A stretch of DNA of 64,000 nt from Linnemannia elongata (Eukaryota > Mortierellomycota > Mortierellomycetes > Mortierellales > Mortierellaceae): NCBI GenBank assembly GCA_036320915.1, contig JAXBDG010000013.1, positions 310,001 to 374,000 of the forward strand, in the 5' to 3' direction. How positions within the stretch are numbered: the first letter of the stretch is position 1; each line of letters opens with the position of its first letter. The notes below the pieces were generated by a model that was given only the letters and a program-made list of their open reading frames with translations, did no database searches and was not told the origin of the DNA. Of the stretch, positions 23,692-34,564 are shown one piece after another. Both the position numbers and the translations under genes were made by a program.

Positions 23692-24882
23692 AAAAATCTA
23701 TGCAAGAGGAATCTCAAAGAAGAGTCGGCGTTTTTTTTTTTGTTCTGTTGGTCGCGTTCTCTTTCCTTTTCTTTTCTTGCGCCCACAGCTTTTCTACAAC
23801 CGGAACCCTGATTTGGTATGAAAGCACGCAAGAATGTTTGTCCGACCTGTGTCTTCTCATTTCCTTCCGTTTTGTTGTACTGTACTTCTTTCCCGCTCAC
23901 ACGAAGAAGAAAAATTGTTCCCGAATGGAATGGTGCATTCGTGCGACACGTACACTTCATTTTTCAGTTCCCGTCACGGATGCCACATCTAGTGTATTTT
24001 TTTTTTCTTTTTGCCATTCCTTCCCTTTCCTTTTCACTATTACCATTGCCCCCCCCCCTAGTCCTTTTTTGTACGTTTTTCTCGTCGTTTTGCTTGTAAA
24101 TAAACCCTCCATTCCCGTACGTTTCAATTGATCCATTGGCGCTGTACCACTTTGACACGACGATGCGATCGTACGATTGAGATATGGATGGAGTGAATGT
24201 GCGTGAGAAATTTATTGTACAAGTTTGATTTTGGATGCAATGAATAAGAAGAAAGAAAAAAAAAAAAAAAAGAATCTACAAGAAAGGTCTATCCACGAAA
24301 ATAGGATGGATTGAATGAGAGAGGGAAAAAAATGCAGCGAAAGGAAAAAAAACAAGAAAAAAAAAAAAAACGAAAAGCAAAAGAGGGTATTGAAGAAGTC
24401 TAGAGATGAGAAGCAAAATATGAAAAGAAAGAACAAAGGAAGGAGAAAAGATAGGGAGAAGGGATGACGAATTCCCTGATCGTTGTTGTTGGGCGTGTGC
24501 TCTCTCACTCTCCCTCACCCGCGTCCGTGTTGCTCCGAATTTTTCCATTTTCGGCCAACCCACTCATCCTCAGCAGAGAAGCAGTGGTCGAAAAATCGAG
24601 TGAGTCGGAATTTTTGATTTCCGGGCTGAGGACAGACGCACGTACTGCGTCCAAGGAAGAAAATGAAAAAAGGTAGTCGGTGGATGGGTGGGTAGGTGCC
24701 GTTATCAGGTCATAGAGAAACGATGCCGGTAGCTGAGCCGTTTTCACTGCTGGTGATGCTGCTGCGTCTCCTTTTTTGTCTCCCGATAGTAATTTGTGTT
24801 GTATGGTTCGTTGGTTGGCTGATTCTGAATGGTGTTGCGTAGACGTTGCGTATGTCCTGATATTCCCGCAGTCGGTCCTTAT
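23692..24882. other. Convergent 3' region between GID8 and the PRELI gene
   Basis: The 3' ends of two converging genes. The sequence is T-rich on the GID8 side and carries A-rich runs (24255-24275, 24350-24370) on the other. A C9 run lies near 24050. Open frames are F/S/L-rich products of CT-rich sequence, so no gene is called. Confidence 0.6.
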
Positions 24883-25668
24883 TTAGAGAACAGCGGCGGC
24901 AGAGGCAGTGGCCGAAGCAGCAGCCTTTTCGATCTGGGACGTAGCCTTCTCAATCTGCGAATGAGCCTTCTCCAACTGTTGCTGGGCCTCCTGCCGAGCA
25001 ACCTTCAACTTCTCCAACACCGTCTCGAATCCTTTCCTGCCCACCGCAGCGTTATCTCTGAACCTTGTCAGGCAAAAGTCCTCAATATAAGACGAGAAAC
25101 GGGAGAGAGATGGACCGGCAACGATTTCAGCCTCTTGTTTGAACATGGTGGTGGAAGCGTCAGAGGGGTTGACGGTGTAGGTGACAGTCTCGTTGATGGT
25201 GAGGACGTTGCACATGGAGAGGTTCTGAGTCTTCATGGTCAGACGCTTGGTCTTGGGGTCCAGCTCTGACGTCTCGCGGACGTAGGATACTGTCGATCCT
25301 CCGAGGAACTATTTTTAACAAGAAGGGTTAATTGATACACTGTTGTTAGTTGGATGGAAAACAATTATGCCAGAGAAAGAACAAAAAAAAGGAGAGGAAG
25401 GACGAGCGGGTGCCATGCACTTGCGAGACAAGATAAGGATAATTTAACAGATTGAATAACACACCTTGAGGACGAGAGCAGGAGCGTTCTGGTTGCAGGT
25501 CAAGAGACGCTCAGTGCGGAGGACACCTGTCTCGGGGTCGACATGGCGGTCGAGGACGTCTACGGCGACGACATGGGGGCACTGCTCGTTGGGGTACTTC
25601 ATCCAGTTGCCGGCTGTGACTTGAGCCCAGTCGTGCTCGAACTTGTGGGTTGTCTGGAAGAACTTCAT
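24883..25668 (-). CDS. PRELI/MSF1-domain protein (UPS1/PRELID family), mitochondrial lipid transfer
   Basis: Proteins of this family carry phosphatidic acid or phosphatidylserine across the mitochondrial intermembrane space together with Mdm35/TRIAP1. Exons 25668-25465 and 25308-24883 join in phase 0 to give 209 residues. The PRELI domain fills residues 1 to about 175, with the hallmark YPNEQCPHVVAVDVLDR near the N-terminus, RTERLLTCNQNAP, and FCLTRFRDNAAVGRKGFE near its end. After it come two near-identical helical repeats (EKAHSQIEKATSQIEKAAAS) and an alanine-rich tail. The domain N-terminus looks like UPS2/PRELID3 and the LTRFRDN segment more like UPS1/PRELID1, so I do not choose a paralogue. 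As is usual for the family, no cleavable leader is evident. Confidence 0.9.
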
Positions 25669-26086
25669 GTTTTGTGGTCGTGTGAGTGGTAGTGTGAGTG
25701 GTAGTGTGAGGGGCTGAGAGTAAAGTGAGACTTTGTGTGGGTGAGTGGCGAGGTTGTCGTGTGTGTATATGTGTGTGTAGGTGAGGTGAGTGCGCCGGGT
25801 ATGTGCGTTAAAGGAAAGGGAGGAATTGAGGGGGAAGGTATAATCGAGACTTGAGAGGGTGATCTGAAGGACAGACGAGGAAAGGAAAGGAAGTCCGGAT
25901 GGGAGATGACTGAGAAGTGAGGTGAAGAAAGAAAAGAAAAGAGGAGATGTGGCCCGTCCCGCACTATGTATCTATTTGTTTTCTTTTTTTTTTTTTTTTT
26001 TCCCTTTTTGTTGTTGTTATTGCACTTGCACGAGGAGAGAAGGCACAAATGAATATCCGCTCCGACTTTTCAGGCACCGTACGGCC

Positions 26087-26866
26087 ATGAGCGATGCGGA
26101 GAAGAGGCCGAAGGGAAAAGCAGTCATCATCAACGAGTAAGAGGTGACTGATTGATTGCGGAGCATGAAAATGAAAACATCGCCGATGCACGTGACACAA
26201 GATTAGGTATTCACGTTCACGCCACTAAATCTTAGTTTCTCAGTTTCATACGTGAATATGTCGTAAGAATTGCGATCCTAACTTCTTCCTGTTCGCTCAA
26301 CCCACTTCTATGCTTTTTCTTTCACAATTTCACATCGAGTGAGACACAGCCAGACACAGCCAGACACCGCCTCTCAACCGGCAGAAAAACATGCGACTTT
26401 ACTTACAGACTGTCTGTCAGTCAGACAGCGGGAAACCTTTGTTCGTTCTTCAAACATCCCAAAGGCTTGAACTTGTACGCTTCTCTATGTCTCTTGTCTT
26501 TCCTTCCTCACACTGGTGTTTGAAGGCCCTGCCTGTTGTTGGGTGCAACACCTAAAAAAAATAAATCAAAATGAGTCCATGCATGTTAGTCTTTAATCCG
26601 TTCGTCTTACCTGCTTTGCGCTGTTTTGATGCGCATTCAAAAGTTCAATGGTAGATGGAACAGATGGAAACGAGGGAGTTGTTCGAAGGAGAGGATATGA
26701 AGTATGCATAAGTTACGGAAACTTTAAAAGGTTATCATATTTTTATCGTGCCTAATCTCGACAATCTTGCGTTACCAGGAAAAAGTACCGTGCCCTCACT
26801 GCTGCAATTGAGCTGAGGAAAAAGGAAGGGACGAGGTTCATTGAGAAACAAGATGAGCAAGGTTAA
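26087..26866 (+). CDS. Possible small two-exon gene (45 residues), unknown
   Basis: Tentative. An ATG at 26087 opens MSDAEKRPKGKAVIINE, which runs straight into a good donor (GTAAGAG at 26137). An acceptor (TTACCAG, to 26778) opens a frame that completes the split codon and continues KKYRALTAAIELRKKEG up to a stop at 26864-26866. The result is a 45-residue, highly charged, helix-prone peptide. Against it: the 642-base intron is much longer than most here, and I recognise no family. If real, it would share the promoter side of the divergent PRELI gene. Extra exons may exist. Confidence 0.2.
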
Positions 26867-29274
26867 GTGAAGGATAAGAGCACACGAAAAGACGATAGGG
26901 CTGCATAGGTTCACTCTCCAAGGTCATTCTCGAGATGTCATTTACTCAGCGCTCTAACGACTAGGTTTATTCACTCCGCGTATTGCAACTCCTTGACTTT
27001 TTTTGTCGTTCATGCAGCGAGGGGTCGTTTACTTTCTTTGGTTTCCGAGGAAGAGGGGGAGCAAGGGAAAAGAGGAGTGTGTATCCACTCTACTGACCAA
27101 GTCTTCTTTCTTTCCATTCTTTCTTAATTTCTTTGATCTGTGTGCGAGATGGCATTTGGGACCCCGCTTGAGTTGCCCATGGACCAAAGGGCGGAGTCTT
27201 TTTTTGGGGGGGTGAGGGCAAGGGATGAATGAATGTACTTCTGCAAGTCTAGATCACAAAAGCGTTTCACCGAAGAGAGACCTTGCAGCATTCATGGAAG
27301 ATGGCACATTCTCAACCCCACTACCTCAGCATTCATTTCGTCCTTTCTTCCTTCTTCCTCGCAGGTGCACTTCCACAGATGCATTGAAACCTTTCAATCG
27401 ACTGGCGTAGTCGAAACCTCGGAAAGATAAGGTGGTGACCTGTGTACGAAACATCTTCCTCTCGACTTTTTTTCTTAAGCTGTCTCTCTTGCCAGGTGTC
27501 CATGTCCTTGCGTCCTTTTCTTTCTTTCTTTTTTTCGTTAAAGGTCAAACGTTTGTATGTGGATATGATCATGTGGGAAAACAAGGCGGGATCATACTAT
27601 TACAGTGGTACAAGATAGCAGCGAGATATGATATCTCCTACCCTCAATTGAAGGTACTTTGTTCGCAACGTGTCTCTCACCTTGTCACTTTCTTTTGACT
27701 CACCTTCAGCCCACGCTACCTTTCGATTTTCTTTGTGTCTATTTTCTCGAATTTGGGGACATCATCACTGAAGTCCTCCTTCCTTCCTTACTTCAACCTA
27801 GTGTTGTTGTGAAAGCGGCGTGTCTATGAATAAACGGAGTCGTTGACTTCGTTACCGAAAACTTTACGAGCTCAGTCTTGGAATGCTCATGATAATCCAA
27901 TGCACGCTGATATTGTATATGTGGGAATTGTGACAAGACGTGTCTGTGTTCCATTTGCATTCTGTCTCTGCAGCAAAAAATAAAAACGAGATAGAAATAG
28001 ACTTAGCAACGATAGGGAAGGTGATGAGAAAGATGAAGAAAGAGGATCAAAACCTCCTGTTGAGAGCTGGGAAGACTCTTGGGGTACTTGGAAGGAGAGA
28101 AAAGAGGGATGCAAAGGGAGTGATCGACTGCACTAATAGTAGGTGTGAAAATATGGTTGTAAAACTCGGCGCACTTTCCTTTAAAGATCTTCTTCTTTGG
28201 TTCATAGACATACTCTACCTCGTGTCTTGCACCATGAAGTTTAATTCATGGAGCTTTGAATTCTATATTTTCACTCGTCTTTTGCCGTTCCCTTTGTCTT
28301 TTTTCTCTCCATTTTTGTTTGGCTGTAGATGTTGATGGAAGATAACGGCGATGGTACACCTGAGTGTGGGTTTTATGCACGACCTAGACAGTTCGCGAGA
28401 GGTGTATGTGTCTCTAAACTGCTTCAACACCAGGCATGACCCCTCTTTTTTGTTGTCCAAAGAATGGACTTGTTGTTCCACATCTGTGTTCACTCCTGAG
28501 AGTTACTCGGTGGGGCGCCAAGTGTTAGAAAGGTCTAAGGTAAAGAAAAGAACAGAAAGGGAAAAGAAGGAGCGAAGGAGCGAAATCTATGTATTGGTTC
28601 AGGTCTCGGCCAAGGTCTCAGCAATGTGAGAATGTTGGGAATCCATGACAGAAAAAGTCGTTGTAGCTTGCACCAGCGTTCAACCTGCTACAACACAGAA
28701 GCGAAGGGAGGAAAAAAGAAGAAACAAAATAAAAAGGTGGTTGTGTGGCCGTTGTTTCTGAATGAATCAGACAACTAAATACGTTTGATTCAGTATGGCG
28801 GTTAGTTTTATCGTTTGTGTCTGTGTCAGCGTCTGTGTCAGGTTCTGAAGGAATGTTCCCCACCCTTCTCTTTGTTTCTCACTCTACTTTATCCACGAGA
28901 ACGACGAACAAAGAAGTTGGCGTATGTAGAGCATGTTGTTCCAGTTCTCCACTCTCGGTCCTCTTTGATGACATTCAGGCACCATCAGCGATTGAACTCT
29001 GATTCGCTCAAAGTTTAAAGTCCCTTTCAAATCAAATCTATAGGTGATACAATCCCCACTCTTTGGCTTGTGTACCTTCTCTGTCTGTCTGATCTGTTCA
29101 AAATGGTTGACCCACTATTCGCTAGTACCCTAATGGTGGTACTCTTTACACGACTGCAGGTACAGGAACAGTTCACTACAGCCAAAAGAAAAAAAAATCT
29201 GGGGTCCATCGGTATTGTCATCAAAGAAAACGGCTCACTTTAAACAAGTTCAATCACCCTTCGCTCCTCGTTTG

Positions 29275-29282
29275 TATATAAA
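29275..29282 (+). promoter_or_regulatory. TATA box of the UNC93-like gene
   Basis: TATATAAA about 155 bases upstream of the ATG, followed by a CT-rich leader (29320-29415). This is the classical arrangement of strong fungal promoters. Confidence 0.6.
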
Positions 29283-29435
29283 CCAGGCCATGCCCTTGCC
29301 GTTTTTTGTTCTCCATCAGTCTTGATCCTCTCCTTCCACTCCTCCTCTGCACTCTTCTCTTGTCTCCATTCCGTTCTTTCTTCCCTCCTCCCCTCCTCTC
29401 CCCCTCTCTCCAACAGCAAAACGCACATAACAATA

Positions 29436-30770
29436 ATGGGTATCCGCTGGAACTCTCCTTTGGCCCAGGTCATCGCCGTCGGCTTTATCTGCTTCTGCTG
29501 TCCCGGGATGTTCAACGCTCTGAACTCGCTCGGTGGTGGTGGACAGATCGACTCCAAGGTCGGCCAGAATGCCAATGTTGCCCTCTACACCTGCTTCGCC
29601 ATCTTTGGCCTCCTTGCGGGTGCCATCCATAACAAGCTTGGACCCAAGTGGACCATCTTCCTTGGCTGTGCTACCTATGTCCTCTACGCTGGATCTCTCC
29701 TCTGCTACAACCATACCAAGAACGGTGCCTTCACCATCGCTGCCGGTGGTCTCCTCGGTGTTGGAGCCGGTCTCCTCTGGACCGCCCAGGGCGCCATCAT
29801 GATGGCTTACCCCCGTGAGCACGACAAGGGCAAGTTTATTGGTTACTTCTGGGCCATCTTCAACGCCGGGGCTGTCTTGGGATCTGTCATTGCCTTTGCG
29901 ATCAACAACAAGGTTGTCGTTGCCCAGTCCCTCGGAGACTCGACCTACATTGTCTTCATCTCGCTCATGGCCATCGGTACTCTCATCGCCCTCTCCCTTT
30001 GCCCCCCAACCTCAGTCGCCCACTCGAACGGAGATAAGATCCAGATCCAGGCCTTCCCTACCTGGACCGGTGAGGTCGTCGCCGTCATGAAGCTCTTCAT
30101 CGACTGGCGCATGATTGTCCTCATCCCCATGTTCTTGTCCTCCAACTGGTTCTACTCTTACCAGTTTTCGACCGTCAACGGCGCCTACTTCTCGACCCGC
30201 ACCCAGTCCCTCAACAACATCTTTTACTGGTTCTCCCAGATCGGAGGTTCTTGGTCCTTTGCCCGTGTTCTTGACTACCAGGGCGTTAACCGCAAGACTC
30301 GTTCCCTTTGGGGTTTGATCATCATTACCGCCTGCTTCGTCACCACCTGGATCGGAGGCATCTTCTTCCAAAAGGGTTACACCATCTCATCCCCCAATGG
30401 TAACCACGACTACACCGAGGGCGCCTCCTACGTCGGACCTCTTTTCCTCTACATGTTCTACGGTTTGAATGATGCCGCTTGGCAGACTTACTGCTACTGG
30501 TTGATGGGTGCCCTCTCCAACGATGTCACCGTCCTTTCGCGTTACGCCGGTTTCTACAAGTGCATCCAGTCCTCGGGTGCTGCTATCGCCTGGAGAATCA
30601 ATGCTGTTGGAACCCCCTTTATGACCGAGTTGATCATTTGCTTTGCGCTCTTGATTGCTTCCCTCCCTGGAGCCCTCTTCTTGACAATGCGCATCAAGGA
30701 TCACTCGGATGAGCCTACCCCCGAGCACGACATGAAGACGGCCGAAGGCAAGCATGAGATTATCGCCTAA
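29436..30770 (+). CDS. UNC93-like major facilitator family membrane protein
   Basis: Polytopic membrane protein of 444 residues in one exon, of the UNC93-like (formerly DUF895) branch of the major facilitator superfamily, typical of fungi. About twelve hydrophobic segments can be counted by eye, starting at residue 8 (SPLAQVIAVGFICFCCPGM). Family-type motifs are the FNALNSLGGGGQ loop after helix 1, GLLAGAIHNKLGPK between helices 2 and 3, GVGAGLLWTAQGA in helix 4, and a C-terminal YRLM-region equivalent at YCYWLMGALSND. The ATG at 29436 is the first in frame after the CT-rich leader. The tail is hydrophilic and ends EIIA. Substrate unknown. The codons are strongly C-ending (ATC, TTC, CTC, GCC), which together with the TATA box suggests high expression. 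AATAAA follows at 30879. Confidence 0.9.
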   Translation: MGIRWNSPLAQVIAVGFICFCCPGMFNALNSLGGGGQIDSKVGQNANVALYTCFAIFGLLAGAIHNKLGPKWTIFLGCATYVLYAGSLLCYNHTKNGAFTIAAGGLLGVGAGLLWTAQGAIMMAYPREHDKGKFIGYFWAIFNAGAVLGSVIAFAINNKVVVAQSLGDSTYIVFISLMAIGTLIALSLCPPTSVAHSNGDKIQIQAFPTWTGEVVAVMKLFIDWRMIVLIPMFLSSNWFYSYQFSTVNGAYFSTRTQSLNNIFYWFSQIGGSWSFARVLDYQGVNRKTRSLWGLIIITACFVTTWIGGIFFQKGYTISSPNGNHDYTEGASYVGPLFLYMFYGLNDAAWQTYCYWLMGALSNDVTVLSRYAGFYKCIQSSGAAIAWRINAVGTPFMTELIICFALLIASLPGALFLTMRIKDHSDEPTPEHDMKTAEGKHEIIA

Positions 30771-31340
30771 GCCATTCCCTCTCCTTCTTTATAATTGGCA
30801 TTATAGCCTTTTATTATGTATTTTTAACATTACAACACCCTCAGAGTTTGAGGTCAAGTAAGAACTCATTCTTCGCCGAATAAATACCTATTTTAATACA
30901 TGTGCATCTTGTCTCCCCTTGTTTCTTACTATCAGTATGCCATGATTTTTGTTACTGACTGCTAGAATCAACTGGGCAATGATGGGAAGAGTAAATGTAC
31001 TTGCTGCCGCTTTTTGTTTCTTTTCCGTCAATGCAAGATAAAAAAAAGGGCAGAACACGCGTATCGAAAGGAAGGTGAATAAGTGAGCAAATCTTATCTT
31101 CACCTATCTTTGCCATGGCAGGGCCTTTCCCCCCTCTCGTTAGCATTCTTGGCTTCATTCCTTTGGGAAATTTTCATTAAGGGTTCATTCGGATCCGTGC
31201 TCAAGCCACTCTCCCTTTCCTCGCCACTTTCTCGGGACCTTCAGAACGACAAAGAAAGAGATCAGATCACCCTAACCTTACCCTCTCCTCCATTGACACA
31301 TTCGTATACCCTTCTCCCATCATAATACACTCTCACAACG
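30771..31340. other. Intergenic region upstream of the flavin reductase-like gene
   Basis: Contains the 3' flank of the UNC93-like gene and the promoter side of the next gene. A CT/AC-rich stretch lies before the ATG (31265-31340). No further gene or repeat seen. Confidence 0.6.
30879..30884 (+). terminator. Probable poly(A) signal of the UNC93-like gene
   Basis: AATAAA 109 bases after the stop codon, in AT-rich sequence. Confidence 0.4.
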
Positions 31341-32488
31341 ATGTCACTACCACGGACCTACGCCACCCTCGCCCTCTCTCTCCAGGTCTACTCAACCTCA
31401 TGTTTTAGGACAAGGACGACTTCATTGTTAAACGCATGCAGATCAATTACACCGACATCAACGCGTTCGACCGTACCTGCTGCGCTGAACCTGGACAGTC
31501 GCCGCCGCTTTTATACCACCGACCCAGCGCCAACACCAGCACCAGTAGTGGTAGCAAGTGAGGAAGATCAGGTCACATCTGAAAAGTTCCGCAAGGTCCT
31601 CAGGAAGGTCCCCTTCCCAGGTAACGACGTTGAAACCTGTACCCTTATCCACCCCGTCTCAAAGCATTATTACACGTCTGAGACGACCCATCAACCAACA
31701 ATCGACAGAACTTAATGATACAACGTCTTCATTTAATTAATCTAATCGCTAACCGTGCACATCATTCCTTCTCCTTTTCTTCAATTTTTAACTCTCTTAT
31801 AGTCGTCGTCGTATCAACTTGTTCGCCAGAAGACCCCACCCTCCGTCGCGGAATCACAATCTCGTCTTTCTCCTCCATCTCGCTCCAACCAATCCCCTTG
31901 GTCTCCTTCTGTGTCAAATTACCGTCAAGAGCATCTACAGTCCTGCATGAATCTGATCAATTCGTGATTCAGTTCTTGTCTTCGGAGCAGATTGCGCATT
32001 CGGTTGCCTTCTCGTCTTCTGTTGCTCCTCCACCGGGTGTGAGTAAGGTATTACCTGGAACTGGAGCAGGATCGGGAGCAGGAGCTGGAGCAGGAAAGGG
32101 AAAGAAGCCGGAGGAGAGGGACATTGAGGATTTGGTCGCCGAGGCCAGTCGCCAGACCATGCTCCTCTCTTCATCCCTCAGCAACAACAACAACAACTCT
32201 ACTCCTACCACCACTTCAACAGCAACAACATCAGCAAATCCTACAGGACAAGAGCCAGACCCTTTTGAGGTACTAGGATATACCACAGACCCAGAATCGA
32301 ACCTTCCAGTGCTCAAAAACACACTGGGCGCGATCCGGTGTCGGACCCATCAGGTGATGGTTGTAGGAGACCATGAAATGTGGATCGGACATGTGGAGAA
32401 GGTGCTTCACGGAGAGATCCCGGACGAGAAGGAGCCGTTGTTGTATCACGATCGGTCATATCGTCATGTTGGGCGGCGGATAATTTGA
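31341..32488 (+). CDS. Flavin reductase-like (FMN-binding split-barrel) protein, likely mitochondrial
   Basis: Exons 31341-31620 and 31803-32488 join in phase 1 to give 321 residues. The first about 65 residues are rich in R, S, T and hydrophobic residues and lack acidic ones (MSLPRTYATLALSLQV to SRRRFYT), which looks like a mitochondrial targeting sequence. The flavin reductase fold starts at FRKVLRKVPFPVVVVS; the join restores this conserved strand exactly, confirming the intron. RRGITISSFSSISLQPIPLVSFCV is the FMN-contacting core of the family, and SRASTVLHESDQF and LGAIRCRTHQVMVVGDHEMWIGHV complete the barrel. A G/A- and S/T/N-rich insertion of about 80 residues sits between core strands. 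Members use NAD(P)H to reduce FMN or bind it as a cofactor; the substrate here is unknown. Confidence 0.85.
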
Positions 32489-33683
32489 TTGCAAAGTCAT
32501 GTTTTTATTTTTGGCAAAAAAAGAGGGTGGTTGTAATGCCAAGCTAATTAATAAATCATCGATAGAGACTTTTATGCAACGATCGATGTGGTTCGAAGAA
32601 GGTGGTTTAAGATATGCCTTGCACAGTAGCAGATTCTTTAACAACAAAGATAAAATATAGCCGCTATTAATCAAGGTTATCGTTTTGATCACGTGAATGT
32701 CGTCATTGTTTCCCCGTTTGGGTGGACAATGTTCTGTTGTTTGACCTACCCCTCTTCTCTTGACGCAGAGTGTGAAAAAAAAAAGAAACGACGTCTACGA
32801 CTCCTCACTCTCTTTTAACATTTGGGTGTCCGTTCATGCCCTTCGTTATCGTCAACCTTTACCTTAACCAATCGCGTCCTATCTATGACCTAGTGTGCAA
32901 CACTTTCATACCTATACCCCTTGCTCACGTACATACATGCGTACACGCCCCATGGCCATGGCTAATATCACCACACAAACATGCCACGATCCATTGGCCT
33001 GAGGTCACTCTCTCTGTCCTTCCTCAATGCTTTCATAAGCTATGACAGGTTTTGCCAATTTCTTCTTTCGAAGACTCCGCAACTCCAATGTCGCCATTGG
33101 CCATTCCGTCAAAACCGCCAAGACAAATTCATTCCAACCGAGGCAATGAGAATGTGTAAGAGATGTAAGACAAAAAAAGTCGACACAATTTCCATCGTCA
33201 CTTCCTTCTATCGTGTCTACCTTACCCCCTTGTTTGTTTACTCTCCCCTCCCATCCTTCTTTTTTTTTTTTCGTTTTCTTTTGTTGAAAAGCGGACTAAA
33301 GGAGTGAAAGTCGCTAGCCAGAAATGTTCATTTTCATTTCTTCTTTGTCCAATATACTGGGCAATCGGGGGGGATGGAGATGGCTGCAAGACCCTCCACC
33401 GACTGACCACCCGACCAACCGACCGGAGCTACTTGTTCATCGTGGCTGGGTGTTGTTATTGTTGATTTTTATTTTGTGTTCCATGCATTTTTTTTTTTTT
33501 TATTTTTTTATTTTTTTGGGTCTACGCCCCTTTGTTGCTAGCATCGGAGGAGGGTTAGAAAAATGGATGGCCTCGATTGGTGTCGCGAGGTTTTTTTCTT
33601 CTTTTTTCCAATTTTCACGCTAGTGCTTGCTGAGTGGAGATGCGAGGGATAGATGGGGGTGGAGTGGATGGGAGCAAGAGAAA

Positions 33684-33726
33684 GAGCGAGGGGAAAGAGC
33701 GAGGGGAAAGAGCGAGGGGAAAGAGC
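33684..33726. repeat. Tandem repeat, 13-bp unit, about 3.3 copies
   Basis: Three perfect copies of GAGCGAGGGGAAA followed by a partial fourth. Confidence 0.85.
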
Positions 33727-34114
33727 ACGATCGCCCGTTGATTTGGACTATGGTGGTGGTGGTGGCGGTGGTGTGTAAGGGTGTGTGCAAAGTGTGCAGA
33801 GTGCGTGAGGGTGTGAAAATGTTGTCTGCGCCATGTTGTTCTTTCACGTTATATCTGAATAAAAATTAACCTTTGTCGACCATAAAGGACAAAGGTTGAA
33901 TAATAAAACCTGTTCGTGATTGCTTGCGGGCTACTCCTTTTGTTAGTTCGTTTGTTATTATTTTATTATTTTATTATTTATGTTGAAGGTATTGAAGGTG
34001 AATGAATGAATAAAGGGAGGCAAGCAACAACAAAGAAGGAGTATCTTCATCCCCTTTGTCCCTTGATCCACTGCTTACCCGAAAATAGAAAGAGTTCGCT
34101 AGCGGTTGTGATCG

Positions 34115-34144
34115 TCTCTCTCTCTCTCTCTCTCTGTCTCTCTC
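34115..34144. repeat. (TC)n microsatellite
   Basis: About 30 bases of TC repeats with one G interruption, at the head of the CT-rich region upstream of the zinc-finger gene. Confidence 0.85.
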
Positions 34145-34564
34145 CCTTTATCGTTACTTCGTTTTCCTCCCTTCCCTCTACCATCGTCGATTTATTTGAC
34201 AATTCTTTTTTTCCTTCTTTTACTTCCGCCTTTTTTTTGTTTTTCTTTTTTCTTCTTTCTTCTTCCTTCTCTCTCTCACTCTCTTTTTCCTCCTTCCATC
34301 CTACCTTCCCTCCTTCCCTCTTTCCCTTTCTTTCATTTTTTGCTCCCTCCTTCCTTCCCTTCCCTTTCTCTCTTCCTTGCCTTCATCCATTCTCATACAT
34401 AATTAATAATATACAACCACCAAACCCTTCTTTCTTTATTTCAAGTCCATCCATCCCTTTATTATTTTCTCTCACATCCCTTCTCTTGGCTGGGAACTTG
34501 GATTGACAAGACGAAGAAATCCAATAAAAACCAAAAAAAAAAAGGCCAAGAATTTTTCGCGCCT

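Larger units (their letters stand above)
25669..29435. other. 3.8-kb gene-poor region between the PRELI gene and the UNC93-like gene
   Basis: Longest stretch of the window without a convincing gene. It has the PRELI promoter side (GT/GA-rich, 25670-25900), a T run at 25985-26001, a GACACAGCCA tandem repeat near 26343-26370, a small palindrome CTGTCTG...CAGACAG near 26410, and the promoter of the UNC93-like gene with its TATA box. A weak two-exon small gene is listed separately. Other open frames (27225, 27940) have no start context, family signature or consistent splice partners. Confidence 0.5.
32489..34564. other. Intergenic region before the zinc-finger gene; CT-rich
   Basis: No supported gene. 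Contains T-rich runs (33261, 33490), a 13-bp tandem repeat (33684-33726), a TC microsatellite (34115-34144) and an about 300-base pyrimidine-rich stretch (34110-34400) followed by an A-rich leader. Long open frames here are F/S/L/P-rich products of the CT bias. Confidence 0.6.

Noticed and set aside
28351..28629. Open frames near 27.9-28.6 kb considered as exons of a hidden gene
   Set aside because: No phase-consistent splice pairs and no recognisable motif.
34006..34506. 166-codon F/S/L/P-rich frame upstream of the zinc-finger gene
   Set aside because: Product of the pyrimidine-rich tract; no domain and a TC repeat inside.
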